Shown here one piece after another: positions 21,008 to 32,808 of a stretch of 64,000 bases of DNA. Numbering within the stretch: the stretch's first letter is position 1; the number at the start of each line of letters is the position of its first letter. The DNA is from Cephalotus follicularis (taxonomy: Eukaryota; Streptophyta; Magnoliopsida; Oxalidales; Cephalotaceae): contig BDDD01000056.1 of the NCBI GenBank assembly GCA_001972305.1, positions 67,704 to 131,703 of the forward strand, written 5' to 3'. Under the pieces are notes generated by a model, which ran no database searches, was not told the origin of the DNA, and worked only from the letters and a program-made list of their open reading frames with translations. Made by a program: the position numbers and the translations under genes.

Positions 21008-21370
21008 TGTGGCAGCCCATGTGTTTGGTGTGATTATTTTAAATTAAAGTACAATAAATTCAATGCATTCAAGCCATGTGAGCTTTTGAATGCCATGAAG
21101 GTTGAATGTAGTCAACATAGAATTCCATTTGGAATTCTATTGCTCTTATTTTAATGTTTTCCTTGTACTATAAATATGTGCTCTTTGTAAGGGAATTCAT
21201 AAGGAAGTAAGAGTTGTTCTCCATTAACATTTTTTCATCCCTTCAATTCTCTCATTCTTTTTCTCAAATTATTTCTTCTATGCTATTTTCTAATTCTTTT
21301 TCTTCTCTTAAATTTCTTTCCGCATGAAATACTAAATTAGCTTTATGCTAATGCACCAATATATCCAACA
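21008..21370 (+). other. Possible small insertion inside the copia LTR
   Basis: TGTGGCAGCC to TATATCCAACA has its own TATA box (TATAAATA, 21168-21175) and a strong hairpin at 21117-21140, and the copia LTR text seems to resume after it. It could be a short solo LTR or TRIM-like piece. No clean target duplication was found. Confidence 0.35.
21117..21140. repeat. Perfect 11 bp inverted repeat, 2 bp loop
   Basis: ATAGAATTCCA, TT, TGGAATTCTAT. A weaker inverted pair GCATTCAA and TTGAATGC lies just upstream. Confidence 0.85.
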
Positions 21371-21987
21371 CAATATGAATACGCAAATGATAAGTTAAAG
21401 ATAGAATGCTAAACCAAACTCAAGCAATTCAAATATAATAAGTAAATGACTTGAATTCAAACTAAATAGAGTAAGCGTTTAGAGATTGCAAACACAGTTT
21501 TAGAGTGGTTCAGCTAAACTCTTGCCTACGTCCACTTTTCTCAAGACGTCCTTGAGATTTCACTAGTATTCAATCTTGAATACAAACTTCGAATTTCTTT
21601 ACAGGACGGTGCACCTTATAACATCCGTAATTTAACTCAATCATATACACTTTCCAACCAAAGTGTATTAAGGGTTCACTCCCCTTAATAATTAAAGTAA
21701 AACAAGGTTATTTGGTGATTTTGTATAACCTCTATAAGGTTTGATATTGACTGAATAAGCTCACTTTATACGCACTCAAGATAAAAGAATAAAAACTTGC
21801 TAAATATATGAAGTTCTTGAGAGAATTTTGCTATGAAAGATTGTTGTGTTGTTTCAACTCATTCAAGCCTCCAATTTTTAGTGTTCAGCATAATAGATTT
21901 GTTGGAAACATTTGAGAGCCGTTGGAGACATTTGAGAAAATTTTGGCTTTAAATCAGTGTTGATAAGACTCAGCAGATCGCAATCAG

Positions 21988-22440
21988 GCGCTTAAAGCGT
22001 CACCAATTTCGATCTAAGCGTAGACGCTTAGATGTTACCGTTATACCTTAATTTGAATCTTCCCATTTAAGCTTCGTTGGTTTGGCATCTTCATCTCTGA
22101 GCTTAGCAAAGCGCTGACACATTCAATGAAGCATCATCAGTTTGTGGTGTTATTCAGTCTTGAGTCCTTAACTGTTGAGGTTTAATGAACCTTGTCATCA
22201 GTTTGCATAAAGCGCTAACGGTTTCTTTTAAGCGTCGCCACTTAAAGTGTTTGAGCAACTTCATGAATCCGCTGTATCAAGGCGTTGGCATGGCCTTCTT
22301 AACAGTTGGTGCTTTTTGGCTCTAAGCGCTAACGGTGTTGAGATAAGCGTCACTGATTTAGACACATTAGCTTAGACCAAACTCCTTAACTGCTGACGGT
22401 TTAAGTGTGACCTTCAACGGTTTGCCTAAGCACTGACGGT
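21988..22440. repeat. GCGCTAACGG motif array in the copia LTR
   Basis: Variants of GCGCTAACGGTTT and GCGTCACCACTT. Well-preserved pairs are at 22212 and 22232, and at 22326 and 22347 (20 and 21 bp steps). Same position in the LTR (between start and promoter) as the GCGTTGACG array at 3335. Confidence 0.75.
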
Positions 22441-22604
22441 TACTTTGTAATTGTCAATGCTTTGTCTTGTCTTGCCTGGAAATTCTTCTTTGTTTATAAT
22501 AGCTCATAATTTTCATCATTTCTAACATCTTGCACAAAAGTGAAATAATGATTAGATGGAAATATGTTATCATTAAAATTAGGATTGAGACAAAAATGTC
22601 AACA

Positions 22605-24060
22605 ATGACTTTGATAAATTATTAAATCATTCATAATGTTATGATGTGTGGCTTGTTATGGAATGACTCTTTTACTAGACACATCCTTGTAAAGATGTCA
22701 TCGAACTTGATTTGACCTACTCACATGGGTGAATCACCTTGACACTGAGATAATGAGCAAGTTGGGACGTCTAAACTTTTGGCGCTAGAAGAGTGACAAA
22801 AGTTAGATTAAACACTATACGTTGCCTTAGTTGAAGCTAATATGAGACCTATTTACTTGGTCGATAATGGAGTATCACCACAACTTCATGTAGCTTGTCT
22901 ATAGCCGAATGTGAGATAATACTATGAAACAGTGGTTGTGCTAGAAAACTCAAGTTATGTGCTAGAGTAGCGACTAGGCCAAGATTCATATGGCATTCTT
23001 TATTTCTTTTGTATAGTGACATGCCCATTTTTTGGGAAAACGCCATAGCATAAATTTCAAACTATATGTGCTGTGAAACGACCGCTAGTGAAAGTGAAAA
23101 AATGAATCCCTGCTTTGTCATTGTGTGAGCCACTTGAATCATTGTACATGATTATACTTGTGTCCTTACTGACTAAAAACTATGTCAAGAAGAGGAAACC
23201 CAGTGATGCTACTTTAGCATGTACCCTAGGATCATGGTTGTTACGATCCTGCGGAGCATGTATAGGAAAGCAGTTGAGTCAAATTGGACCAACATGAGTA
23301 TTTTGGGAAGAAAGTACGGTAATACACTATAACTATGTTGTGTACTTTATAGCCAGGTCAACTGTGTCGGATTTAGTTTCTAATACGAGTCATGAGAGCA
23401 TCACATATTTGAGGGGTATAACATTGTTCATTATATGAGGGATTGAAAATGCTATGTCTGGTGTAGTCGAATTTTCAAGGACATAAACGAGATACTTTCT
23501 AGTGATGTGTTAGTTTGGTGATGACTTAATATAACACTCATATGGCGTGTTCTGCTCATGAGGTTGCACGTTCTATTTCTTGTATGAAGAGTTATGAGAG
23601 TTTTTGAGAACTTGGTTGTAAAAATCCTTTATGCCGTATGGGTGAGTGAGAGTTGTTAGTTTTTAGGTCAATTTGGACCTGACCCGAATTGTGACCCACG
23701 CACATGGAGCGGGTGGATCCAGGAAATTATATCCTAGATATAACTTCCCTATGGAAGTTATGTATAGGATACAACTGCTCTTTCTTTTTAATATATACTG
23801 TATAAAAGATAAAAAGAAAAACTTCCAGACATTCATTCTCTCTCCCAAAAACTCTCAGTCTATTTTCTCCTCTCAAACTCTAGAAACATCTCCCTAGTTT
23901 CTGGGATTTGTGAACGTGAATATAATCGGAGAAACTCTAGTAGAAACTCCGTTGACCGTTTGAGCTTGTAATCTCAAGGCGATCAACACGTTTCTGTTTC
24001 CAAGAAGTTTTTAATTTTGTAAGTATTATCGACATTAATTTTATGGTAATTAATTAACAA
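22605..24060 (+). other. Non-coding, LTR-like region
   Basis: No convincing ORF. 23650-24060 has promoter-like architecture on the plus strand: TATAAAAG at 23801, then a C/T-rich leader CATTCATTCTCTCTCCC and a region resembling LTR R/U5. The left part (CACATCCTTGTAAAGATGTC, CACATGGGTGAATCACC) reads like other plant copia LTRs, but I could not fix its ends. Confidence 0.35.
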
Positions 24061-25078
24061 ATTTATATCAACATATGCAATATTAAAAACCACGAAATCT
24101 AGAATAAATACCATACCTAAATATGTCATAATCTATAGCAGTGACCGAATGCAATCAGCAAATGATACAAATATCAGGAACGATATGTAAAAAGTTACAA
24201 GTCATCTTCTCCTTTCTTTTCTTGAACAAATGTTGAGTGTGTATATTATAATTCAAACCCCATTTATAGAGAAATAGGCTCCTAAAAGAGATTCTACTTT
24301 AGGACAATCAAAACTGAGCATAAGACTTTCGACATCCTAAAAAAAATTGAAGTGGTTTAATTTGCCATTATAACAAAATCAGAACATCCAAGCTATACAA
24401 CAACAAACCCAAAAAACATGTATTGTCTATCCAAGGAATTTTCACCTCTGCACTACCTACAATGCAAAGTAACCTAGCCATCCAGTCCATCCATACCTAC
24501 TCAAATAAGCACATAAACAACTTTATAGTATCAGGCATGAATGTGGGATGTCCCAGTGAAGGAATAATACTTGTTTTAACAAGGTTTTTGGGAGCGAGGT
24601 AATTAAGCACGAGATTGACGAGAGAAGGGATATTCTTGTTGAAAGAGGCTGGGCGGAAATAGAAGTATTTTTGTGAGAAACTATGAAGTTTAGAACAATG
24701 ATCAACGAGTGTTGTACTATGTTTCTACATCAAAACTTGTTGAAGAAGACCTGTCCCATTGTAACCCTAAAGGTCTCTATTTATAGAGTCTTCTTGAGTA
24801 GGTCACAAGAAATCCTTAAGTTAAAAGTAGGATTCCAACATATGATAAGTCAACCAGCATCCTATTTTTATGGAAATAAAATCATATTTCTTCTAAAACA
24901 TGTATGAACACTATAATTCGTGAACAAACTCAAATCCCTAGAAAATAGGCCCACGTGACTTATCGTTAAATGTTGCAGGACCGACTTGCTATTTCAACCA
25001 TCAATCCAAAATCCTCAACAAGAATCCTTGAACCAATTGATTAAGAATAGCATTTACGGTCGTTTCGAGTACTTAATC
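24061..25078 (-). other. Non-coding, LTR-like region on the minus strand
   Basis: Two minus-strand TATA-like boxes (CTATAAATGG near 24270 and CTATAAATAG near 24780), each flanked by similar leader-type text, suggest one or two decayed LTRs. No coding sequence recognised. The right edge is set by the LTR start at 25079. Confidence 0.3.
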
Positions 25079-26053
25079 TGTAAGGACCCAAATCTCTGTA
25101 ATTCAATGTAAATTCCAAATTATTATGTACATTGAATTATATCTATGTATAACTCCAAAATTGTAATCAAGAATTGGATATATGTGCTTTACACTCATAT
25201 TTTCTCCCTACTCTTGACATTTGCTAATTCATATAACAGTTGTAACCATAAAACACTTCCAGAATCATTCATAAACCAGCAACTATATATTAATTGTAGT
25301 GCCACCAGATTATATCATATTGCCACATTGAATATTATCTTGACAGTTAGCACTACTACAAACAAACACCACTGATTTTTCATTCATTATAACCATCCAC
25401 ATTTACTATATCATTCGTCACCGACACATACACCTGTTACCCAACAAACATTTCATACTTCTTCATTTTGACTGATTTCATAATAAGGGAGGGAGAGATT
25501 GAGGATAAGAGTTCGGTTGGCAAAGAAACATTGGTTGAATTGCTCAAAGTTGTTTAAACAGTTGGAAATTTATAGAAGCATGTTAGTATTGTGACCTACA
25601 TGTCTCTTAGGTATTACTGATTGAACTTGCATGCTGAATTGGAGTGCTTTGAAGGCTCGGATATGAGGAAAACGGAACCTTTCTCGCAAGAGAAACTTTT
25701 GGAACTTGAATTGCTAACGGATTCTTCAAATTGTTGTAGAATCTGTGCTAGACGTGGGAGTTTTGTATGCTTTATGAATTTATAACATGAATTGAGTGTT
25801 AATTTTTCAATTGCATGTCAAATTTGAGATTATTGACTGATTTTGTGAATAATTGTTTTTTTCTAAAATTGCCTTCATATGGTTGGAAGGTTCAGCGAAT
25901 TCGTGCTTTTTTTATGCTAGAAGCATTATCTGTATACATGCTAACTACTTGTAACTAAATTTTGAATTCAGAAACTGTTTTCGATTAGAATTAAATGAAA
26001 TTGTGTAAACCCTGTTTCTGCGAGCTAACATGTTGACAGAATCGCCAGAAAAC

Positions 26054-26256
26054 GTCGACTTGTTCTACATTTATGGGTTGAAGAATTGAATCTCAAACCC
26101 AATAAGTCGACATGTTTTTGATATCACGTGAATGTCTAACGTTGAAAACCCAGCACATTGACACGATGGACTTAATTAAGTCGACGTCCTAGATTATAAA
26201 TTATGTATCTCAAATTGTTCCTAAAACGTCAACTTCATTATCTTATCACATCGACG
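26054..26256. repeat. Loose GTCGAC/GTTGAC motif array
   Basis: Cores at 26054, 26106, 26141, 26157, 26180, 26228 and 26250. More decayed and less regular than the other arrays, but at the equivalent LTR position. Confidence 0.6.
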
Positions 26257-26520
26257 TCTAACATCTGAGAATAAACTAGCTTGAAGTTTCTTACAATTGA
26301 AAAGTGCATTTCATACCTTACTTGAATAGATCATCCAAGATAATTGAATATGCATGACTCACGCTTGTACTTGATCGTGATGATGCATTTATACAAGTAT
26401 ATTTGAAAATGTATATACTAAAATGTACCATTTCAAAACACGATTTAAAATATTTTAACTTGTCCGTGCTGTACGCACAAATGAAATGTTTTAACCTTAA
26501 TAATGGGACTCGTGTTCAAG

Positions 26521-26521
<1 letters not shown>

Positions 26522-26558
<37 letters not shown>
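26522..26558. repeat. TA dinucleotide microsatellite
   Basis: Uninterrupted TA run of about 37 bp. Confidence 0.95.
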
Positions 26559-26560
<2 letters not shown>

Positions 26561-27475
26561 TTTCGTGCTTTATTGTGCTTGCTCGTGGCTGTGATTCAGC
26601 GACTGGAATGTATCGCTGGATGCGGCGATGCACCTATGTGTCAGGAGTTGGCTGGTGTTACACCATTTAGTGTTCTTGTCTCCATGTGGGCGAAGCTTGT
26701 TTACTTTCCCGCTTCGTGCCAGTAAATCTTGCTTGCCTGGATCCTATTCGTTTACCGGAGTGTGTGAGACGATAGGCAGGGGTGCATCATTTGGGCTAGG
26801 AGTTGGCTATGAATGTCTCCATCGTGGTCTTCAAACATCTTGTGATTGGTCTCTTTAGTGTACATTCGTGATAAGTGCTTGATTGGTCACTTTGTTTGTT
26901 TGATATTGATATATATACATCAAATTATTTGGAAATGTATATTTATATACTAAAGTAAAGCATTCAGTTCAATTATACATTTATCATGCATACATCTCTT
27001 CCTACTTAGCCACGTGTATTTGGCTACCCTACAATTTTCAGATTTTAGAAGCAAAGCAAGCTTGGGATGCTATGAAGAGTATATGAAGAAGTGTTTTTAG
27101 TTCACACTCTTACTTTCATGTATTTGTTTTATTTGAAATTATGTATTTGTTTTTAGTTCACAAGCTTGGGATGCTAACGCCTTGAAACAACCCCTGCAGG
27201 ATTTAGCATTTTGTATCACATTGAAACACAGTACGGATAATATGCATATTGTTTGTGCATATGATTATGATATAAATTAGGGTATTTAATACCCATATGG
27301 AATGATAAATGCTATTACGGTGACTGGGACATTAATTTCCCGTAGTTATGCATGTTATGAGATATGTAAATGTTATATGTGCACACATGAGGGATAACAT
27401 GAGGATAATTAGTTGCACATGAGAGATGTGAGCGTTTTGAGTTTAAGAAAGAAAATCAAAAAAATCAAGAAAACC

Positions 27476-27483
27476 TATAAAAA
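27476..27483 (+). promoter_or_regulatory. TATA box of the gypsy LTR
   Basis: TATAAAAA, about 45 bp before a CTCTCTCATCCCTCTCTC leader typical of these LTRs. Confidence 0.5.
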
Positions 27484-28029
27484 GGAGTTCATTTCCTATC
27501 TTAATTCATTTTACACATTTCACTCTCTCATCCCTCTCTCTCTCGCTCTCTACCCAAATACTCTTCTTCAAACATTGCAAACTTGGAACCAAAATGATCA
27601 TGGGAACAAGGGATAGTTGATAGAAGCTAGAGACTTGAGTCTATACTCCTTTATCTGATAGTTTCACCATTCAAGCTTCAAATTGAAACGGTAAGAATTT
27701 CTCAACCTAAAGTTCATTTGAAATTGATTTATTGCTTTATGATATGCATGAATTGTAGTGCTTTGAAGACACTTGAGTTTGGATGCGATATGATATGCAT
27801 GAATTGTAGTGCCCTTGATGAGCACTTGAGTATGTATGCGATAGGATCGATCAGAACGGTTTAAAACGAAATAAAATGGATTTTCATTGAAAATGGACTT
27901 TTAGATCTACTTTGCCCCTTTTCAGATCTAGTAACCTTCTGATGATCCAAATGACTTAATCTCTTAATATGTCATCTCTAGACATGTCTATATCTACTTT
28001 ACCCCTCGAACCTATTGTTTTGTAGATTC

Positions 28030-28124
28030 CAGTCAACTAATACTCGATTGGAATGAGCTCACTAGTTGACTATTACTTCATCAGTCGACTAATGACCCCC
28101 TATCCATCGACTAATAGTCGAATG
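28030..28124. repeat. GTCGACTA/GTTGACTA motif cluster
   Basis: Cores at about 28032, 28044, 28065, 28084, 28106 and 28117; steps 12, 21, 19, 22 and 11, all near multiples of 10.5 bp. Confidence 0.65.
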
Positions 28125-28544
28125 ATCTGATGCTTTTCACCCAAAAGTGTTGTTTTTACTCGTTTTTCAAATTGTTTTCAATGGGAGTCTTCCAACGCTC
28201 ATATCGCACTATCTTAAACATGTTTTAACTTATTCCTACATGTTTTAACAAAGATTTGACTGATTGATTAAAGGGTTTTGAAATGTAAAGTTTTACGAAG
28301 GTTTTTTTTCGAAGTAGCGCCTTTGAGACCTATCACATTGAGCCTTTTAAATGTGAATCTAACCTATGTAAACATACTTTACATTGATTGAATTATTCTT
28401 TAAGATGTTTTCTAGATGGTATAGTAAAGAATAAGGGAGAATCAATAAATGTGTTCATCGTAGAGTGAACAACAATGGTTAGTCAGGTATGAGGTGTTGA
28501 TCTAGGGTCGACTGAGCCCTCTGCTAGAGTTACTTATAGTACAT

Positions 28545-29062
28545 GTTTTGTTAAGCCACATCACTAATCCTTGTGCTATTTTCATCCTAAAAAGATGGGT
28601 CAGATGTCTCATCCTAGAGTTGTTATAGTCATCGTGAAAAGGTAGGACTTGAGACTCACGATGAGCTATTATCTATGGACTGATAGACAACTGGTTGACT
28701 AACCTTAGAGTTGTTATAGTCATCCTGAAAAGGTGGGATTTACACTTACTTACGAATAGGGAGTCCACGTGACCAACCCTAGAGCCATTGTTATCATCCT
28801 GAAAAGGTAGGGTTTGATGTCTCATCCTAGAGTTGTTATAGTCATTCAAAAAAGGTGGGACTTAAGACTCACATTGAGCTATGGTATGCTATTGTATGTT
28901 ATAACATGACTTGTATGGATCTGTAACTAGTTGAGCACCTATAGGCCTATCTATAGGTGACTAGTTCTAGTTTAGTACCTATCGACCTAAATGATAGGCA
29001 AGTAGATGTTCTAACCCTGGAGTTGTTATCGTTATCCTGAAAAGGTGCGGTTTAGACTTATG
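28545..29062. repeat. Dispersed tandem repeat CTAGAGTTGTTATAGTCATC
   Basis: Five to six imperfect units, each pairing AGAGTTGTTATAGTCATC with CTGAAAAGGTGGGA, separated by variable text within the LTR. Confidence 0.75.
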
Positions 29063-29344
29063 GATATTGTATGCTTAGGTTAACAATTTATATATGCTTG
29101 TGTGGGACATTATATATATTTAGTTAATCTCCTAATTGTTTGATATATGTATGAATAGGAATTTATGTATAGGTTAACGATTTATGTATATGCTGGTATG
29201 GAATGGTTATATACATGAATGGGTTAACCATAATTGTTATCACTCATCATGACATGAGACGCTTATAACTGTAATATATGTTCATCCACGCCATACATGC
29301 TACTATTTATGAATGTTCATTCATTCCTTTATGCATGGGGTTAT

Positions 29345-31070
29345 TGTTAGGGATAAGTCCTGCAAGCCAGGTTATCTTGTAATAACAATAGTTTGTAATA
29401 AACATTATAGTTCAATAAAGGATGTTATTCATTATAATCAATGGCAATTATTCATTTATGTATATGTGTATATAATTAATGAATGTCCATCAAATAAATT
29501 TTGATGACTAAGACCATGATGAGATCATGTTGTGAGACTTAGCACATCGGTAAGCTTTATTATAGAACCTTCCTAGTCGTAGGATAACATACTTGGACAT
29601 ATGTTATCCGGATAGACTAGCACGTTGTATGCCAGCTCATTGAAGAGGTTGACTGCTCTCACAAGTCATCATGTAGTGATTATATGGCATACACGTGGGT
29701 GCTCATTATTTTATGAGTTCAATGAAATGGCTCACTGTAAAAAGTCCTGAATGGAGTTTTACTTACATGTTAGACAAACTTCTTGTATTACGGTAGTGTC
29801 AGTGGTTCTTAGACCTGAGCCACCACTAGATGTATTGTGTATATGATATCATGCTTTGATAATACTTAAGTACATTTAGTAACCATGAGGAGTATACAAG
29901 TATTAGTTGGGTATGATAGATTATGCATGGAGATATGTGAGTGAGCAAGATGGAATCTACCGCTCTTAGTAAACGGAGTTTATAATTAGAGTTATTAGCT
30001 ATAAGATTTCTAGGCCAGGATGAAAAGGTATTGGAATTTTGATTCCAATGTCAGAGATCTGTTAATTAGAGAGGGTTTCTAATTTAATCGTGATAGCTAA
30101 TTACCTATAATATCATTTTAATGAATTTCCCTAGGTTTAATTCGAGCATTGACGGTAGAGGGATTATACGTACACGTAACTCTAGTTCGAGGTTCAAGGT
30201 TATATTCATGTTATTTGGGGGTCAATAAGTATCTCTATATGTCGATGTTGATCACTAGGATAACAGAGATTAACTGATTATTAATCATGTGTAACAAAGT
30301 ATTAAAATTAGGGTTTATTTCTTTTATTAGATTATAAGTTTCTAATGCGATTAGGGATGATTAATTGGACAATCATAAGTGTTATGATTAATCCTATATC
30401 CAGCTTAATTATGAACACATAGAGTCACACACAATACAAGTGTGAGAATGTAAGAGAATTGGAGAAAGAAGAGAGATAATTAATTGAAGAATTAATTAAT
30501 TAGTTATACTAACGCGATTAGTTTAATTGAATAAATTTATGAGATAAGGTTATATGATTAATTACATGTGACATTCACTTTAGTTATCTACATTTGACTT
30601 GATCTAGTCAAAGCCAGTAACTCACTTTATGACTTAGTATATATATTAATGTTGAAAGGGTGAATGGTAAGGCTTTTCATTTCACAAGAGCATAATAGAA
30701 ACTAAGTGTGAGACTAGCATCTCCAAGCTTGGTTCTTACATGCTTTTGGCCAAAATATTTGGCCTCTCTCTATATACTCACTCTTGCTTCTCTCTTGGTT
30801 TGGATCCTCTTGGAGATAGCATAGCTTTTTCTATTCTAAGTGCCTTGAAGTGAGATAGGTTTTGAAAAGATTTGGAGGAGTAAAGAATTCTAAGAGTAAG
30901 TGTTATTCATCTTTGTCTTCTCCTTTGTCTTTTTGTTTTTGGTATGTCAAAGTGCTGATCAAAGCGATATTGCCATTAGGTTTTATTACTAGTAAATCCA
31001 TTCCGTTTTAGTGTTTGCTAGTTTGGGTTAGATTAAGTGTTAATCTAGCCACTTTTTAATGAAACCAACA
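29345..31070 (+). mobile_element. Ty1/copia solo LTR
   Basis: TGTTAGGGATAAGTCC to GAAACCAACA, 1,726 bp, with exact target duplication GTTAT at 29340-29344 and 31071-31075. No PBS, PPT or coding sequence inside. Related copies with TGTTAG starts lie at 32809-34732 (minus), 53151-55278 (plus) and 55850-58303 (minus). It interrupts a gypsy LTR. Confidence 0.9.
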
Positions 31071-31673
31071 GTTATGTCCTATTTGGCCGTATGGTTAACC
31101 CATCCTTCGAGATGGGACAACTATTGTGTTCAGGTTCAGTTGAGGCAGGGGCAAGTGGTAGTGGCTAAGGACATAGAGACCAGTGATGGTAGAGTTATAT
31201 GGAGCATGGGTTCACGAAAGAGACTATAATTATGGATTTTGTGTTATATATTATTTTGTATTGAAATAAAAGAGTAATATAATTCTTGTGCTTGTTATGT
31301 AAAACATTTTTAAGGATTATGGGACCTTTTGTATGATATGATATTGTCATGTATTGATGTTTAAGAATGGTTGAATGGATGTACGCACATATTCATAAAG
31401 TTTAAGGTTCTTATGGTTTTCTGCTTGTGTGGAATAGACATAACTAGTACCCGACTCATGGATTAAGGGATTGAATGGGTTTGGGTGATGTCTTGGAGCC
31501 CCTACGGGTTTGAGGTGTCACAATAAGACAAAATTGTACCAAGCGTACGGTATGAGACGTATGTCTGTATCTTTATATTTAGCATTTAACTGAGCTTTCA
31601 CATATTATTTAGTTTAATTATTACTTGATGGTTTATGCTGAATATCATACATGAAAAGGGGGTGTGATAGTCA

Positions 31674-31685
31674 TGGTATCAGAGC
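31674..31685 (+). other. Primer binding site, initiator tRNA-Met type
   Basis: TGGTATCAGAGC, four bases after the LTR end. Confidence 0.9.
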
Positions 31686-31795
31686 TTATATTAATAAGTT
31701 ATGCCAGGATATGATCCTTGGCTTGAATTAATGAGTGTTTCCTTGTGATTATATGTTTGAATATGGATTAATCAGTTTCCCTCATTGGAATTACT

Positions 31796-32808
31796 TTGGA
31801 TAGTAGAAGAGGCCAAAGAAGGGTTGGAGCTGCAGCGGGGAATGTAAACCCCAAGGTAGCAGATGAGCAGAGTGCTCAAGACCGGATGGTCGATATGTTC
31901 CAGCAAAAGATGGTTGCCAATGCCCATAATATGGCAGAGCTGCGACGGCTGTATGAGATTGCTCATGCACACCAAATTATACAAGCTTCAGATGCCCATA
32001 ATGCTTGTAATTTCAAAAGGGGTCTTGAGAGATTCATGAGGCAGAACCCTTCTCTCGTCAAGGGTGAGCTTGATGTTTCTACAGCGGAGAATTGGATGGA
32101 AGATATGGAGAAAATCTTTGCTGCTCTATAGTGTTCGGATGCCTAGAAGCTGAATTTTGCTATTTATCGATTGTGGGGAAAAGCTACTCACTAGTGGGAG
32201 ATGGTCAAAGTTAAGTGGAATGCTTGTTATCTAGAAAGGACTTGGGAGAGATTTCAAGAGAATTTTATGAGACCTTTGTTTCGTAGATCGAGCGTGATAG
32301 AAGAGATACATAATTGATGGAGCTACGTCGAGGCGAAATTACTGTTGCTCAATATCATGCTAAATTTGTGGAACTTGCAAGGCATACAACTTATCTTGTT
32401 GAAGGTGGTGGAAAGAAGTTCAGAAGGTACTTGAAAGGGTTAAGGCTAGTCTTAAAGGCAAAGATTATTGCTCTCCAGCTTCCAACATTTGTTGAACGTT
32501 CCTAGAGGGAAAGGATCCTGGAAGGTGTTGCTAATGAGATGAGAGATGAAAGATCTCATGGCAAGCAGTGTAGGCCAACTTCTTCGCAGTAGTAAGAAAG
32601 TAATAGCCTTACCAAGTTTGCAAGGACTAAGAACTGATGGCATGGAAGTTCTCAGAAGGAGTCTTCTGGCTCGAATAGTTCAAGCCAGAGGAGTCAGGTT
32701 GTGGAGGTTGTTCCTTTTGTGGTCAACTAGGTCACCATGAAAGTGTGTGTTGGAGGAAATATGGGAAATGTTTGATGTGTGGTTCTTAAGAGCATAAAAT
32801 GAAAGATT
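31796..32808 (+). pseudogene. Ty3/gypsy gag with CCHC knuckle, interrupted
   Basis: An open frame of about 110 codons begins near 31796 (RRGQRRVGAAAGNVNPKVAD), but its first codon is TTG, so the original ATG is probably mutated. It continues with FMRQNPSLVKGELD and AENWMEDMEKIF. After stops the retrotransposon gag domain resumes at 32314 (ELRRGEITVAQYHAKFVELA). A zinc knuckle CSFCGQLGHHESVC is readable at about 32705-32750 with a stop soon after (GS, stop, EHKMKD). A copia LTR then cuts it at 32809. It belongs to the LTR and PBS just upstream. Confidence 0.85.

Larger units (their letters stand above)
20884..22604 (-). mobile_element. 5' LTR of the Ty1/copia element (minus strand)
   Basis: Minus-strand start TGTTGACATTTTTGTC at 22604. 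The end CTTGTAGTACTTTCA at 20884 is followed by PBS and gag. It contains a motif array in U3 (21988-22440). The bases right of the LTR are ATGAC (22605-22609), one half of a possible target duplication; the partner side is lost with the truncated 3' end. A 363 bp block at 21008-21370 looks foreign to it. Confidence 0.85.
25079..27212 (+). mobile_element. LTR of the TGTAAGGACCC type, right end uncertain
   Basis: Starts TGTAAGGACCCAAATC. It carries GTCGAC motifs (26054-26255) and a CTACTTAGCCACGTG then GGCTACCCTACAATTTTCAG block near 27000, which corresponds to the GGCTAAC block of the solo LTRs at 4603 and 44341. The expected GTGTGACA end is missing; sequence of another LTR takes over near 27213. 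Confidence 0.6.
27213..31669 (+). mobile_element. 5' LTR of a Ty3/gypsy element, split by a copia solo LTR
   Basis: The right end is firm: GGGGGTGTGATA (CA mutated to TA) at 31669, followed by PBS and gag. The left end is a guess at TGTATCACATTG (27213). TATAAAAA at 27476 plus a C/T-rich leader fit U3/R. Without the solo LTR at 29345-31070 and one target copy the length is about 2.7 kb, in line with the other large LTRs here. Confidence 0.6.

Noticed and set aside
23663..23897. Overlapping short ORFs as a small gene
   Set aside because: No family motif; they overlap a TATA and C/T-rich leader of LTR type and lie on both strands.
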